From Roseburia faecis (GTDB taxonomy: Bacteria; Bacillota; Clostridia; Lachnospirales; Lachnospiraceae): a DNA stretch of 64,000 bases. A program made the translations under genes and the position numbers. Under the pieces are notes generated by a model. It was not told the origin of the DNA. It made no database searches and was given only the letters and a program-made list of their open reading frames with translations. Shown here in pieces: positions 1-7,421 of the stretch (positions are counted from its first letter, which is position 1; each line of letters begins with the position of its first letter). The stretch is from the NCBI RefSeq assembly GCF_001406815.1, contig NZ_CVRR01000071.1, forward strand, positions 79,515 to 143,514, given 5' to 3'.

Positions 1-2
1 GA

Positions 3-38
3 CATTATGATATGGCAGATGTCATTGCGGCAAAATAA
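3..38 (+). CDS. C-terminal end of an upstream gene (partial)
   Basis: The reading frame from base 3 ends in TAA at 36-38 and is followed 10 bases later by an intrinsic terminator, as expected for the last codons of a gene starting outside the window. The visible residues are HYDMADVIAAK. The fragment is too short to assign a function. Confidence 0.5.
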   Translation, partial: HYDMADVIAAK

Positions 39-48
39 ACGGGAAGAG

Positions 49-75
49 AGGCACTGATAATCAGTGCCTTTTTTG
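49..75 (+). terminator. Intrinsic terminator of the upstream gene
   Basis: A perfect 9-bp stem (AGGCACTGA with TCAGTGCCT) with a 3-base loop is followed by a run of T. It separates the upstream gene from the protease/pyr operon. Confidence 0.9.
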
Positions 76-85
76 CGCAAAATGT

Positions 86-115
86 TTGACAGTGCAGCTG
101 GTTCATATTTATAAT
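86..115 (+). promoter_or_regulatory. Promoter of protease/pyr operon
   Basis: TTGACA at 86-91 and TATAAT at 110-115 are separated by 18 bp, close to the sigma-A consensus. It lies just after the terminator and about 40 bp before the protease start. No other promoter is apparent before pyrC, so it may also drive pyrCFKD. Confidence 0.75.
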
Positions 116-152
116 GGAAAGAAGAAACCTGACGATAAGAAAGAGGTAGAAA

Positions 153-1928
153 ATGAAAAATAAAACCAGAAGGCTTGCAGCATTTTTGCTTTCTGCAGCA
201 GTTGTCATAACTGCTGTTCCGGGAATGCAGGAACGGGTTTATGCCCAGAAAACCGGCGGATACACAGAGTCACCCAAAAGTGAAAATGTTCCGGTGGTAC
301 AAGAAACAAAATCCAGGCTGAAAAAGGCAGAAGCAGTGCCGTCCGCCTATATGAACAAGTTGTCGGAACTTACGATTCGCTATCCTGGCGTGCGTGATCA
401 GGGAAAATATGATACGTGCTGGGCATTTTCCGCAATCGGACTTGCGGAGTTTGATCTGATTGCAGACAATCAGACGGCAGACAAAAGTATTGATCTGAGT
501 GAATTGCAGCTTGCCTATTTTACTTATAATAATGTAGAAGACCCGCTGGGTGGAACATTTGGCGACTCTTTAAATATTATGAACCATAAAAATTATCTGA
601 CCATGGGCGGAAATTTGGATTTCGCGAGCCGGACGCTTCTGCAGTGGGAAGGGGTGACGGACGAGAACCGTGTACCGTACGCTCTGGCACCGACCACCAC
701 GACACTGGCAAAAAGTTACGCTTTTGATCAGGATGTGGCACATCTGCAGAATGTATATATTATTAATATTCACAAAAATGCTACCCAGGTGAAATGTGAG
801 ATTATGCAGCACGGATCTGCCGGGCTGGGACTGTATATGGACGGAACGGCCAACTATGTGGGATCTGCAGTCTATGCAGAAACAGGAGAGAATGTGGCAA
901 CCTATTACTGCCCGACAAGCAGTGTTGCATCGAACCATGCAGTGAATATTGTGGGCTGGGATGATAATTTTCCGGCATCTTCGTTTAAAAATAAACCGGC
1001 AGGAGACGGAGCATGGCTTTGCAGGAACAGCTGGTCGGATAAGACAGAAAACAATATCAACAGTTATTTCTGGCTTTCTTATTATGATAAATCCATCGAG
1101 GATGCTGCATGGATTTTTGATTTTGAGTCTGCGGATAATTATGATTATAATTATCAGTATGATGGTGGGGCAGATGTGGGAAAACTGCGTGGAATTTCGA
1201 CTTCAGCGAATATTTTCAGGGCAAAAAAGGCAGATAATGAACTGGTGAAAGCAGTTTCAATTTCCCTTTCCAAAGATGCGAATGTTCCATATACGATCCG
1301 TGTATATACGAATCTGACAAACCTGCATAATCCTAAGAGTGGCATACTTGCAGCAAAGGTGTCCGGTACAACAACGTATGCCGGAACCCATACCATCAGG
1401 CTGAATAAAGCGGTATCCGTACCTCAGGGAACTTACTATGCGGTTGTGGTAGAACTGCAGAAAAGCGGTGTCGGACTCGATATGGAATATGCAGTCAGTG
1501 ACAGCAGTTTAACCAGCCGGGTATATTGTGATTATAATCAGAGTTTCCTCTATCGCGGTGGCAGCTGGGAAGATGTGGCGGATGTAAGCACCAGTTACGG
1601 TGGAAGAATCGGAAACATCTGTATCAAGGCATATGCGGATAATGCAGGGACAAGTATCGGTGCGGTAGAGAATATAAAAGCAGTCCGCTGTGCAAAAAAT
1701 GCAGTGCGTATTTCCTGGGGCAAAACGGCAGGTGCGAAAGGGTATGAAATTTATCAGGCATCCAGCAAGAACGGAACTTATAAAAAGATTGCAGCTACAA
1801 CGTCCACAAAGTACAAAATTAAGACAACCTCAAAGAAGTCGGTATATTATAAAGTACGCGCTTATAAGACAACGCAGGGTATTCGGATCTGTGGGAATTT
1901 TTCGGGATCTGTTGCTGTGAAACGTTAA
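153..1928 (+). CDS. Secreted C1 (papain-like) cysteine protease with C-terminal fibronectin III domain
   Basis: The N terminus is a signal peptide: KNKTRR, then a hydrophobic stretch to about residue 24. The C1A catalytic centre is visible. A Cys sits near residue 89 in DTCWAFSAIG with an oxyanion-type Gln shortly before it. The His is near 262 in NHAVNIVGWDD and the Asn near 293 in CRNSWSD. Residues about 500-591 (GAVENIKAV to the end) form a fibronectin type III-like module with tandem aromatic and Lys-rich strands, probably for surface or substrate attachment. The protein is 591 aa, and no sortase or S-layer motif is evident. It ends only 15 bases before pyrC, so cotranscription with pyrimidine genes is likely but functionally unexplained. 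The substrate is unknown. Confidence 0.88.
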   Translation: MKNKTRRLAAFLLSAAVVITAVPGMQERVYAQKTGGYTESPKSENVPVVQETKSRLKKAEAVPSAYMNKLSELTIRYPGVRDQGKYDTCWAFSAIGLAEFDLIADNQTADKSIDLSELQLAYFTYNNVEDPLGGTFGDSLNIMNHKNYLTMGGNLDFASRTLLQWEGVTDENRVPYALAPTTTTLAKSYAFDQDVAHLQNVYIINIHKNATQVKCEIMQHGSAGLGLYMDGTANYVGSAVYAETGENVATYYCPTSSVASNHAVNIVGWDDNFPASSFKNKPAGDGAWLCRNSWSDKTENNINSYFWLSYYDKSIEDAAWIFDFESADNYDYNYQYDGGADVGKLRGISTSANIFRAKKADNELVKAVSISLSKDANVPYTIRVYTNLTNLHNPKSGILAAKVSGTTTYAGTHTIRLNKAVSVPQGTYYAVVVELQKSGVGLDMEYAVSDSSLTSRVYCDYNQSFLYRGGSWEDVADVSTSYGGRIGNICIKAYADNAGTSIGAVENIKAVRCAKNAVRISWGKTAGAKGYEIYQASSKNGTYKKIAATTSTKYKIKTTSKKSVYYKVRAYKTTQGIRICGNFSGSVAVKR

Positions 1929-1943
1929 AAGAAAGGAAAAAGA

Positions 1944-3230
1944 ATGACCATTTTAATCAAAGGGGGACATGTCATCAATCCGGCAACACAGATGGATGAG
2001 GTGGCAGATGTCCTGATCGAAGATCAGAAGATAAAAAAGATTGGAAAAGAACTTCCGGAAAAAGAAGCCGAACGTGTGATCAATGCGGACGGATGTTATG
2101 TGATGCCGGGATTTATTGATATGCATGTACATTTCCGCGATCCGGGATTTGAACAGAAAGAGGATATTTATACCGGGATGCAGGCCGCTGCGCATGGTGG
2201 ATATACGACAGTGCTGACCATGCCGAATACAAAGCCGGTAGCAGACAATCCGGATATTGTCAATTATGTGCACAACAAAGCAAAATCCGGGAACTGTATT
2301 CATGTCCTGCAGGTTGGTGCGGTGACAAAGGGACAGCAGGGAAAAGAGCTTGCGGATATTGAAGGAATGGTTAAGGCAGGAAGTCCGGCAATCAGCGAGG
2401 ACGGAAAATCTGTCATGGATGCCGCTTTGTATCGGGACGGTATGCTTGAAGCAGCGCGTCTGGGCATTCCGGTACTTGCCCATTGCGAAGATATCCATAT
2501 GGTACGCGGAGGTGTCATGAATGCCGATGCAAAAGCAAAAGAACTGGGACTTCCGGGAATTACCAATTCCGTGGAGGATGTGATTGTTGCAAGAGATATT
2601 ATTCTGGCAAAAGATACCGGGGCACAGCTTCATCTGTGTCATTGTTCCACAAAGGATTCCGTGCTCATGGTAAAAGTGGCAAAGGAAGAAGGTGTCCGGG
2701 TGTCGGCAGAAGTGTGTCCGCATCACTTTACGCTGTCCACAGACGATATGAAAGAAGCGGATACCAATTACAAGATGAATCCGCCACTCCGCACAAAGGA
2801 AGACGTGAAAGCACTGCGTGAGGGACTGCGGGATGGCATTATGGAAGTGATTTCCACAGACCATGCGCCACACACATTTGAAGATAAAAACCGTTCGATG
2901 CAGGAAGCACCGTTTGGAATTGTCGGACTGGAAACCGCCGCATGTCTTACACATAATGAACTGGTACTCGGTGGATATCTGACGCCGATGCAGATGGCAG
3001 CGTGTATGAGTTACCATCCGGCACAGATTGTCGGTATTGATAAGGGAGATATCCAGCCGGGAAAAGCGGCAGATGTCGTGATCTTTGATCCAGAGGAAAC
3101 CTACCGCATTGACAAAAACACATTTGCTTCCAAGGGAAGAAATACACCGTTTGACGGGAAAGAAGTTACGGGACGTGTAAAGTGCACGATCTGTGACGGC
3201 GAAGTTGTATTTAATGAATTAAATAAGTAA
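1944..3230 (+). CDS. pyrC: Dihydroorotase
   Basis: Dihydroorotase closes N-carbamoyl-aspartate to dihydroorotate, the third step of de novo pyrimidine synthesis. The 428-aa length and the metal-binding motifs fit the multifunctional-type (class I) bacterial family: DMHVHFRDPG near residue 58, AHCED near 180, CHHFT near 258, and STDHAPH near 304. The start is supported by GAAAGG about 7 bases upstream. It opens the run pyrC-pyrF-pyrK-pyrD, with a 25-base gap to pyrF. No PyrR-type attenuator is visible ahead of it. Confidence 0.96.
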   Translation: MTILIKGGHVINPATQMDEVADVLIEDQKIKKIGKELPEKEAERVINADGCYVMPGFIDMHVHFRDPGFEQKEDIYTGMQAAAHGGYTTVLTMPNTKPVADNPDIVNYVHNKAKSGNCIHVLQVGAVTKGQQGKELADIEGMVKAGSPAISEDGKSVMDAALYRDGMLEAARLGIPVLAHCEDIHMVRGGVMNADAKAKELGLPGITNSVEDVIVARDIILAKDTGAQLHLCHCSTKDSVLMVKVAKEEGVRVSAEVCPHHFTLSTDDMKEADTNYKMNPPLRTKEDVKALREGLRDGIMEVISTDHAPHTFEDKNRSMQEAPFGIVGLETAACLTHNELVLGGYLTPMQMAACMSYHPAQIVGIDKGDIQPGKAADVVIFDPEETYRIDKNTFASKGRNTPFDGKEVTGRVKCTICDGEVVFNELNK

Positions 3231-3255
3231 TAAATTAAGAAGGGAAATCAATCAC

Positions 3256-4188
3256 ATGATCAACAAATTAGTAGAAAAAATTAAAAAGACCAACGCACCT
3301 ATCGTTGTGGGACTCGATCCGATGCTTTCTTATGTGCCGGAGCACATACAAAAAGCAGCGTTCGCTCAGTTCGGTGAGACGTTAGAGGGAGCAGCAGAAG
3401 CCATCTGGCAGTACAATAAAGCTATTGTTGATGCAACATACGACCTGATTCCTGCAGTGAAGCCGCAGATCGCGATGTATGAGCAGTTTGGTGTGGCCGG
3501 TGTAGCGGCATTCCAGAAGACGGTAGATTACTGCCACGAGAAAGATCTGGTTGTGATCGGAGATGTAAAGCGTGGGGATATCGGTTCCACATCCGCAGCC
3601 TATGCGACCGGACATCTCGGAAAAGTACAGATCGCAAGCAAAACATATACCGGTTTTAATGAGGATTTTGCTACAGTAAATCCATATCTGGGAACCGATG
3701 GTATCAAGCCGTTTGTGGATGTATGCAAAGAAGAAAAGAAAGGAATCTTTATTCTCGTAAAGACCTCCAATCCATCCAGCGGAGAGTTCCAGGATCGTCT
3801 GATCGACGGTCGTCCGCTGTATGAACTGGTTGGTGAAAAGGTAGCAGAGTGGGGAAGCGAATGTATGGGAGATTCCTACAGCTATGTTGGAGCAGTTGTC
3901 GGAGCAACGTATCCGGAGCAGGGAGAAATTCTTCGTAAAGTGATGCCGAAATCGTTCATTTTGGTACCGGGTTATGGTGCACAGGGAGGACAGGGCAAGG
4001 ATCTGGTACATTTCTTTAATGAGGATGGATTAGGAGCAATTGTAAACTCTTCCCGTGGTATCATCTGTGCTTACAAACAGGATAAGTATAAAGAGCAGGG
4101 AATTACACCGGAGAACTTCGCAGATGCCTCCCGTCTGGCAGTCAAAGATATGATCGCAGACATATCCGGAGCACTTGCACAAAGATAA
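3256..4188 (+). CDS. pyrF: Orotidine 5'-phosphate decarboxylase
   Basis: This enzyme decarboxylates OMP to UMP, the last step of the pathway. The 310-aa length and sequence fit the longer type 2 (mycobacterial/clostridial) PyrF subfamily. VGLDPML lies near the N terminus and the catalytic Asp/Lys array DVKRGDIGST near residue 98. The phosphate-binding end PGYGAQGGQG and NSSRGI follow near 240-265. The RBS AAGGGA precedes ATG 3256. It sits between pyrC and pyrK on the same strand. Confidence 0.96.
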   Translation: MINKLVEKIKKTNAPIVVGLDPMLSYVPEHIQKAAFAQFGETLEGAAEAIWQYNKAIVDATYDLIPAVKPQIAMYEQFGVAGVAAFQKTVDYCHEKDLVVIGDVKRGDIGSTSAAYATGHLGKVQIASKTYTGFNEDFATVNPYLGTDGIKPFVDVCKEEKKGIFILVKTSNPSSGEFQDRLIDGRPLYELVGEKVAEWGSECMGDSYSYVGAVVGATYPEQGEILRKVMPKSFILVPGYGAQGGQGKDLVHFFNEDGLGAIVNSSRGIICAYKQDKYKEQGITPENFADASRLAVKDMIADISGALAQR

Positions 4189-4230
4189 AAATAAAGTCGT
4201 GATTTTACAAAAGGGAGACAGTTGGATTTT

Positions 4231-5022
4231 ATGAGCGAAAAATTTCAGGAAAATGTTACGGTGCTGAAGCAGCAGTGCATCGGAAAAGATATCTATGACA
4301 TGACAATCCAGACGAAGCATATTGCAGGACATGCAAAGGCAGGACAGTTTGTATCATTGTACAGTAATGATGCCAGCAAACTGCTGCCACGTCCGATCAG
4401 CCTGTGTGGGATTGATGCAGAGGCAGGAACACTTCGTCTGGTATACCGGGTAACGGGAGAAGGAACCGGAACGGAAGAATTCTCCCGGTTAAAAGCGGGC
4501 GATACGATCCGGGTACTGGGACCGCTTGGAAACGGATTTACCGTGGAGCCGGGAAAGAAAGCTTTCCTGATCGGCGGAGGAATCGGAATTCCTCCGATGC
4601 TTGAACTTGCAAAGAGCATCAAGGCTGCCGGCACCTGTGAATTTGTCAGTGTGATGGGATACCGGGATGCACAGACGTTTCTTCTGGATGAATTTAAAGA
4701 ACAGGGAGACTGTTACGTGGCAACGGAAGATGGAAGTGTCGGTGCAAAGGGAAATGTGCTGGATGCCATGAAAGAATATAAATTAAATGCAGATGTAATA
4801 TATGCGTGCGGACCGACACCGATGCTGCGGGCGTTGAAAGCGTATGCAGCAGAGCAGGGCATGACCTGTTATATTTCCATGGAAGAACGGATGGCATGCG
4901 GAATCGGTGCATGTCTGGCATGTGTGTGCGATTCCAAAGAAAAAGATGCACATTCCAATGTGAAAAACAAGAGAATCTGTAAAGAAGGACCGGTATTTCT
5001 GGCTGAGGAGGTGGATCTGTAA
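4231..5022 (+). CDS. pyrK: Dihydroorotate dehydrogenase B, electron-transfer subunit
   Basis: PyrK carries FAD and a [2Fe-2S] cluster and passes electrons from PyrD to NAD+. An FAD-binding ferredoxin-reductase fold is visible: RPISLCG near residue 52, a glycine-rich nucleotide segment LIGGGIGIPPML near 112, and YACGPTPML near 190. The terminal cluster cysteines are in MACGIGACLACVC near 220 and ICKEGPVF. A TTG at 4222 is an alternative in-frame start (4 bases from AAGGGAGA). ATG 4231 is 13 bases from it and was preferred for codon type only. The stop shares one base with the pyrD start, indicating translational coupling. Confidence 0.94.
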   Translation: MSEKFQENVTVLKQQCIGKDIYDMTIQTKHIAGHAKAGQFVSLYSNDASKLLPRPISLCGIDAEAGTLRLVYRVTGEGTGTEEFSRLKAGDTIRVLGPLGNGFTVEPGKKAFLIGGGIGIPPMLELAKSIKAAGTCEFVSVMGYRDAQTFLLDEFKEQGDCYVATEDGSVGAKGNVLDAMKEYKLNADVIYACGPTPMLRALKAYAAEQGMTCYISMEERMACGIGACLACVCDSKEKDAHSNVKNKRICKEGPVFLAEEVDL

Positions 5023-5927
5023 TGAATACAAGTGTGGAATTATGTGGTGTTACCTTAAAAAACCCGGTAATGACGGCATCCGGAACCTTTGGCTCCGGAG
5101 CAGAATACAGTGAATTTACAGACTTAAACCGGCTTGGTGCGGTGGTTACCAAAGGTGTGGCAAATGTACCGTGGCCGGGAAATCCGACTCCGCGTGTGGC
5201 AGAAGTCTATGGCGGGATGCTCAACGCCGTGGGATTGCAGAATCCGGGAATTGATCTGTTCTGCGAGAGAGATATTCCATTCCTGAAAAAATATGATACT
5301 AAAATTATTGTAAACGTATGCGGACACTCGACAGAGGAATATGTGGAAGTGGTAAAACGGCTGGCAGAAGAGCCGGTGGATATGCTGGAAATCAATATTT
5401 CCTGCCCGAACGTAAAAGAGGGTGGAATTGCTTTTGGACAGGATCCGAAAGCGGTAGAAGCAATCACAAAGGAAATGAAAAAGTATGCAAAACAGCCGGT
5501 GATCATGAAACTGAGTCCGAATGTCACAGACATCACAGAGATGGCGCGTGCAGCGGAAGCAGGTGGTGCGGATGCCTTGTCTTTGATTAACACGATCACG
5601 GGAATGAAGATTGATATCAACCGGAGAAAATTTGTTCTTGCAAACAAGACCGGTGGGATGTCCGGTCCGGCCATTCATCCGGTAGCCGTGCGTATGGTTT
5701 ATCAGACGGCACAGGCAGTAAAGATTCCGATCATTGGAATGGGAGGAATTATGAATGCTGCAGATGCGATTGAGATGATACTGGCGGGTGCGACAGCTGT
5801 ATCTGTCGGCACCGCCAATTTCCAGAATCCGGCAGTGACCATGGAAATTGTAGAAGGGATTGAGCGCTACATGGAAAAATATCATGTGAGCGATATCAAA
5901 GAACTAATCGGTGCCGTTTCGGAATAA
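5022..5927 (+). CDS. pyrD: Dihydroorotate dehydrogenase B, catalytic subunit
   Basis: This FMN enzyme oxidises dihydroorotate to orotate. The class 1B assignment follows from the catalytic-cysteine loop NISCPNVKEGG near residue 127, the KLSPN segment near 162 and the adjacent pyrK. The FMN phosphate site is GMGGIMNAADA near 240, and the length (301 aa) is typical. The one-base overlap TAATG with pyrK suggests coupled synthesis of the PyrD2-PyrK2 complex. Downstream lies a chemotaxis-receptor remnant rather than pyrE. Confidence 0.96.
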   Translation: MNTSVELCGVTLKNPVMTASGTFGSGAEYSEFTDLNRLGAVVTKGVANVPWPGNPTPRVAEVYGGMLNAVGLQNPGIDLFCERDIPFLKKYDTKIIVNVCGHSTEEYVEVVKRLAEEPVDMLEINISCPNVKEGGIAFGQDPKAVEAITKEMKKYAKQPVIMKLSPNVTDITEMARAAEAGGADALSLINTITGMKIDINRRKFVLANKTGGMSGPAIHPVAVRMVYQTAQAVKIPIIGMGGIMNAADAIEMILAGATAVSVGTANFQNPAVTMEIVEGIERYMEKYHVSDIKELIGAVSE

Positions 5928-5945
5928 TAAAGATATGGTAACTGC

Positions 5946-6146
5946 TTACTGTTTTTGAATATATTGTACCAGGGATTTCATTTTGGCAGCAATGTTTTCC
6001 AGAATCTGTGTGTTTACGGTCTCTGCATCCATTGTTTCGGATGCATGGGCGGTCAGTTCTTCAGAAACTGCGGAAATTGTCTGTACGGAATCTGAAATTG
6101 CCTGATTAGAGTTACGCAGATCTGTGGTATTGCTGGTCAGTTCCTC
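5946..6146 (-). pseudogene. Methyl-accepting chemotaxis protein, C-terminal remnant
   Basis: Read on the minus strand, this stretch encodes about 67 residues that fit the end of a chemotaxis receptor. It starts EELTSNTTDLRNSNQAIS, contains the typical SVQTISAVSEELTAHASET segment and ends in a stop at 5946. The matching frame breaks upstream after base 6146 (then CCLLLR and a stop), and no receptor body, membrane segment or start codon is present. It is a truncated fossil between pyrD and pyrE. It implies that an ancestor had a chemoreceptor gene here, inserted or left by rearrangement. Confidence 0.75.
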
Positions 6147-6195
6147 GCAACACAGTAAAAGTAACCGTTAAATAACAGCCGGATCCGTATTTAAG

Positions 6196-6256
6196 AACAG
6201 CATCCGAAACTTTGCGGGGCGGATCGCCTCGCAGGGTTGGGGATGCTGTTTCTTTT
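6196..6256 (+). terminator. Long terminator-like hairpin after pyrD
   Basis: AACAGCATCC (6196-6205) pairs perfectly with GGATGCTGTT (6241-6250), followed by TCTTTTT. The apical part contains a second stem, GCGGGGC with GCCTCGC. It probably ends the pyrCFKD transcript before the pyrE promoter. Confidence 0.75.
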
Positions 6257-6269
6257 TATGATTCGCGCA

Positions 6270-6298
6270 TTGAAAACCCACCGGAAGTATGCTAAAAT
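6270..6298 (+). promoter_or_regulatory. Promoter of pyrE unit
   Basis: TTGAAA at 6270-6275 and TAAAAT at 6293-6298 have a 17-bp spacer, placed 14 bases after the terminator T-run and about 60 bases before pyrE. It gives pyrE and following genes independent transcription. Confidence 0.7.
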
Positions 6299-6360
6299 TT
6301 AATAGAAAACTGCGAAATAACAAGGGCAGAATGCCTTTTGATACAGGAGGAAAGTATACA

Positions 6361-7041
6361 ATGGAAAGTTACAAGAGTGAGTTCATTGAGTTTATGGTAG
6401 AGAGTGATGTTCTCAAATTTGGCGATTTTACACTGAAGAGTGGAAGAAAATCGCCATTTTTTATGAATGCAGGTGCATACGTGACAGGTTCCCAGTTAAA
6501 GAAACTCGGAGAGTATTATGCAAAGGCGATCCACGCCAGTTACGGGGATGATTTTGATGTGTTATTCGGACCGGCATACAAGGGAATTCCACTGGCTGTT
6601 GTTACCGCAATTGCATTCAGTGAATTGTACGGAAAAGAGATCCGTTACTGCAGTGACCGCAAGGAAGCCAAGGATCACGGGGCAGACAAAGGCGGATTTT
6701 TAGGAAGCAGCTTAAAAGATGGAGACCGCGTGGTGATGATCGAGGATGTGACGACATCCGGCAAGTCCATGGAAGAAACTGTTCCAAAAGTACGTGGGGC
6801 TGCAAACGTTGAGATCGTTGGTCTTATGGTCAGCTTAAACCGCATGGAAGTCGGACAGGGCGGCGTAAAGAGCGCACTCGATGAAATTCATGAGAAATAT
6901 GGTTTTGAAGGAAAAGCAATTGTTACCATGGAAGAAGTGGTAGAACACTTATATAATCGGGAATGTCAGGGCAGAATTGTAATTGATGACACGATCAGGA
7001 AAGCAATCGATGCCTATTATGAGCAGTATGGATGCAAATAA
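6361..7041 (+). CDS. pyrE: Orotate phosphoribosyltransferase
   Basis: This enzyme transfers the ribose 5-phosphate of PRPP to orotate, giving OMP. The PRPP-binding loop MIEDVTTSGKSMEE lies near residue 125, with FGPAYKGIPL near 65 and the GRKSPFFMNAG segment near 25. The start at ATG 6361 is chosen because AGGAGG ends 10 bases upstream. An in-frame ATG at 6289 would add 24 residues but lies inside the promoter. The 226-aa length is usual. It is separated from the other pyr genes by the chemoreceptor remnant and terminator and is followed by a small membrane-protein gene. Confidence 0.96.
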   Translation: MESYKSEFIEFMVESDVLKFGDFTLKSGRKSPFFMNAGAYVTGSQLKKLGEYYAKAIHASYGDDFDVLFGPAYKGIPLAVVTAIAFSELYGKEIRYCSDRKEAKDHGADKGGFLGSSLKDGDRVVMIEDVTTSGKSMEETVPKVRGAANVEIVGLMVSLNRMEVGQGGVKSALDEIHEKYGFEGKAIVTMEEVVEHLYNRECQGRIVIDDTIRKAIDAYYEQYGCK

Positions 7042-7071
7042 GCAAAAAGGTTGTAGGAAAGAGAGACGCAT

Positions 7072-7398
7072 ATGAGAAACCGGAGAAGACGTGGCTATAA
7101 GTTTACCGAGAAAAAACATTCCAGACAGGGAATACTGGCCACGGTATTAGCACTTGCTCTTCTGGTATGGTATCTTGTGTTCCTGAAGCTTGCTTTTCAG
7201 GGAGGCGGTTCGCTGTCTGCTTATTATGGGAGCGCAGGAGTCGTTGCGATGATCGCAACATTTGTTGTTCTTGTCATCGCAGCCAAAAGTCTGCGGGAAG
7301 AAGATTCCTTCCAGTTGTTTCCGAGACTGGGACTGGGACTGACCCTTTTGGATATGGTATGCTGGATCGGAACCTATATCTGGGGATTTTTGAGCTAA
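7072..7398 (+). CDS. Small membrane protein, DUF6142-like
   Basis: The 108-aa protein has a basic N terminus (RNRRRRGYKFTEKKHS) followed by three hydrophobic segments at about 22-42, 52-70 and 85-106. That is a compact three-helix membrane protein with its N terminus probably cytoplasmic. The sequence resembles the uncharacterised DUF6142 family found in Lachnospiraceae, by recollection and not checked. It lies 30 bases after pyrE and 23 bases before the M29 peptidase gene. Function is unknown. Confidence 0.7.
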   Translation: MRNRRRRGYKFTEKKHSRQGILATVLALALLVWYLVFLKLAFQGGGSLSAYYGSAGVVAMIATFVVLVIAAKSLREEDSFQLFPRLGLGLTLLDMVCWIGTYIWGFLS

Positions 7399-7421
7399 AA
7401 ATTATAAGAAGGAAACAAACT

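Noticed and set aside
1953..3017. Long minus-strand frame opposite pyrC
   Set aside because: It is the antisense shadow of a strongly conserved gene. It has no RBS and its composition (rich in His and Cys) is typical of antisense reading.
7167..7421. N-terminal extension of the M29 peptidase frame
   Set aside because: It overlaps the small membrane-protein gene out of frame, and a proper RBS precedes ATG 7422.
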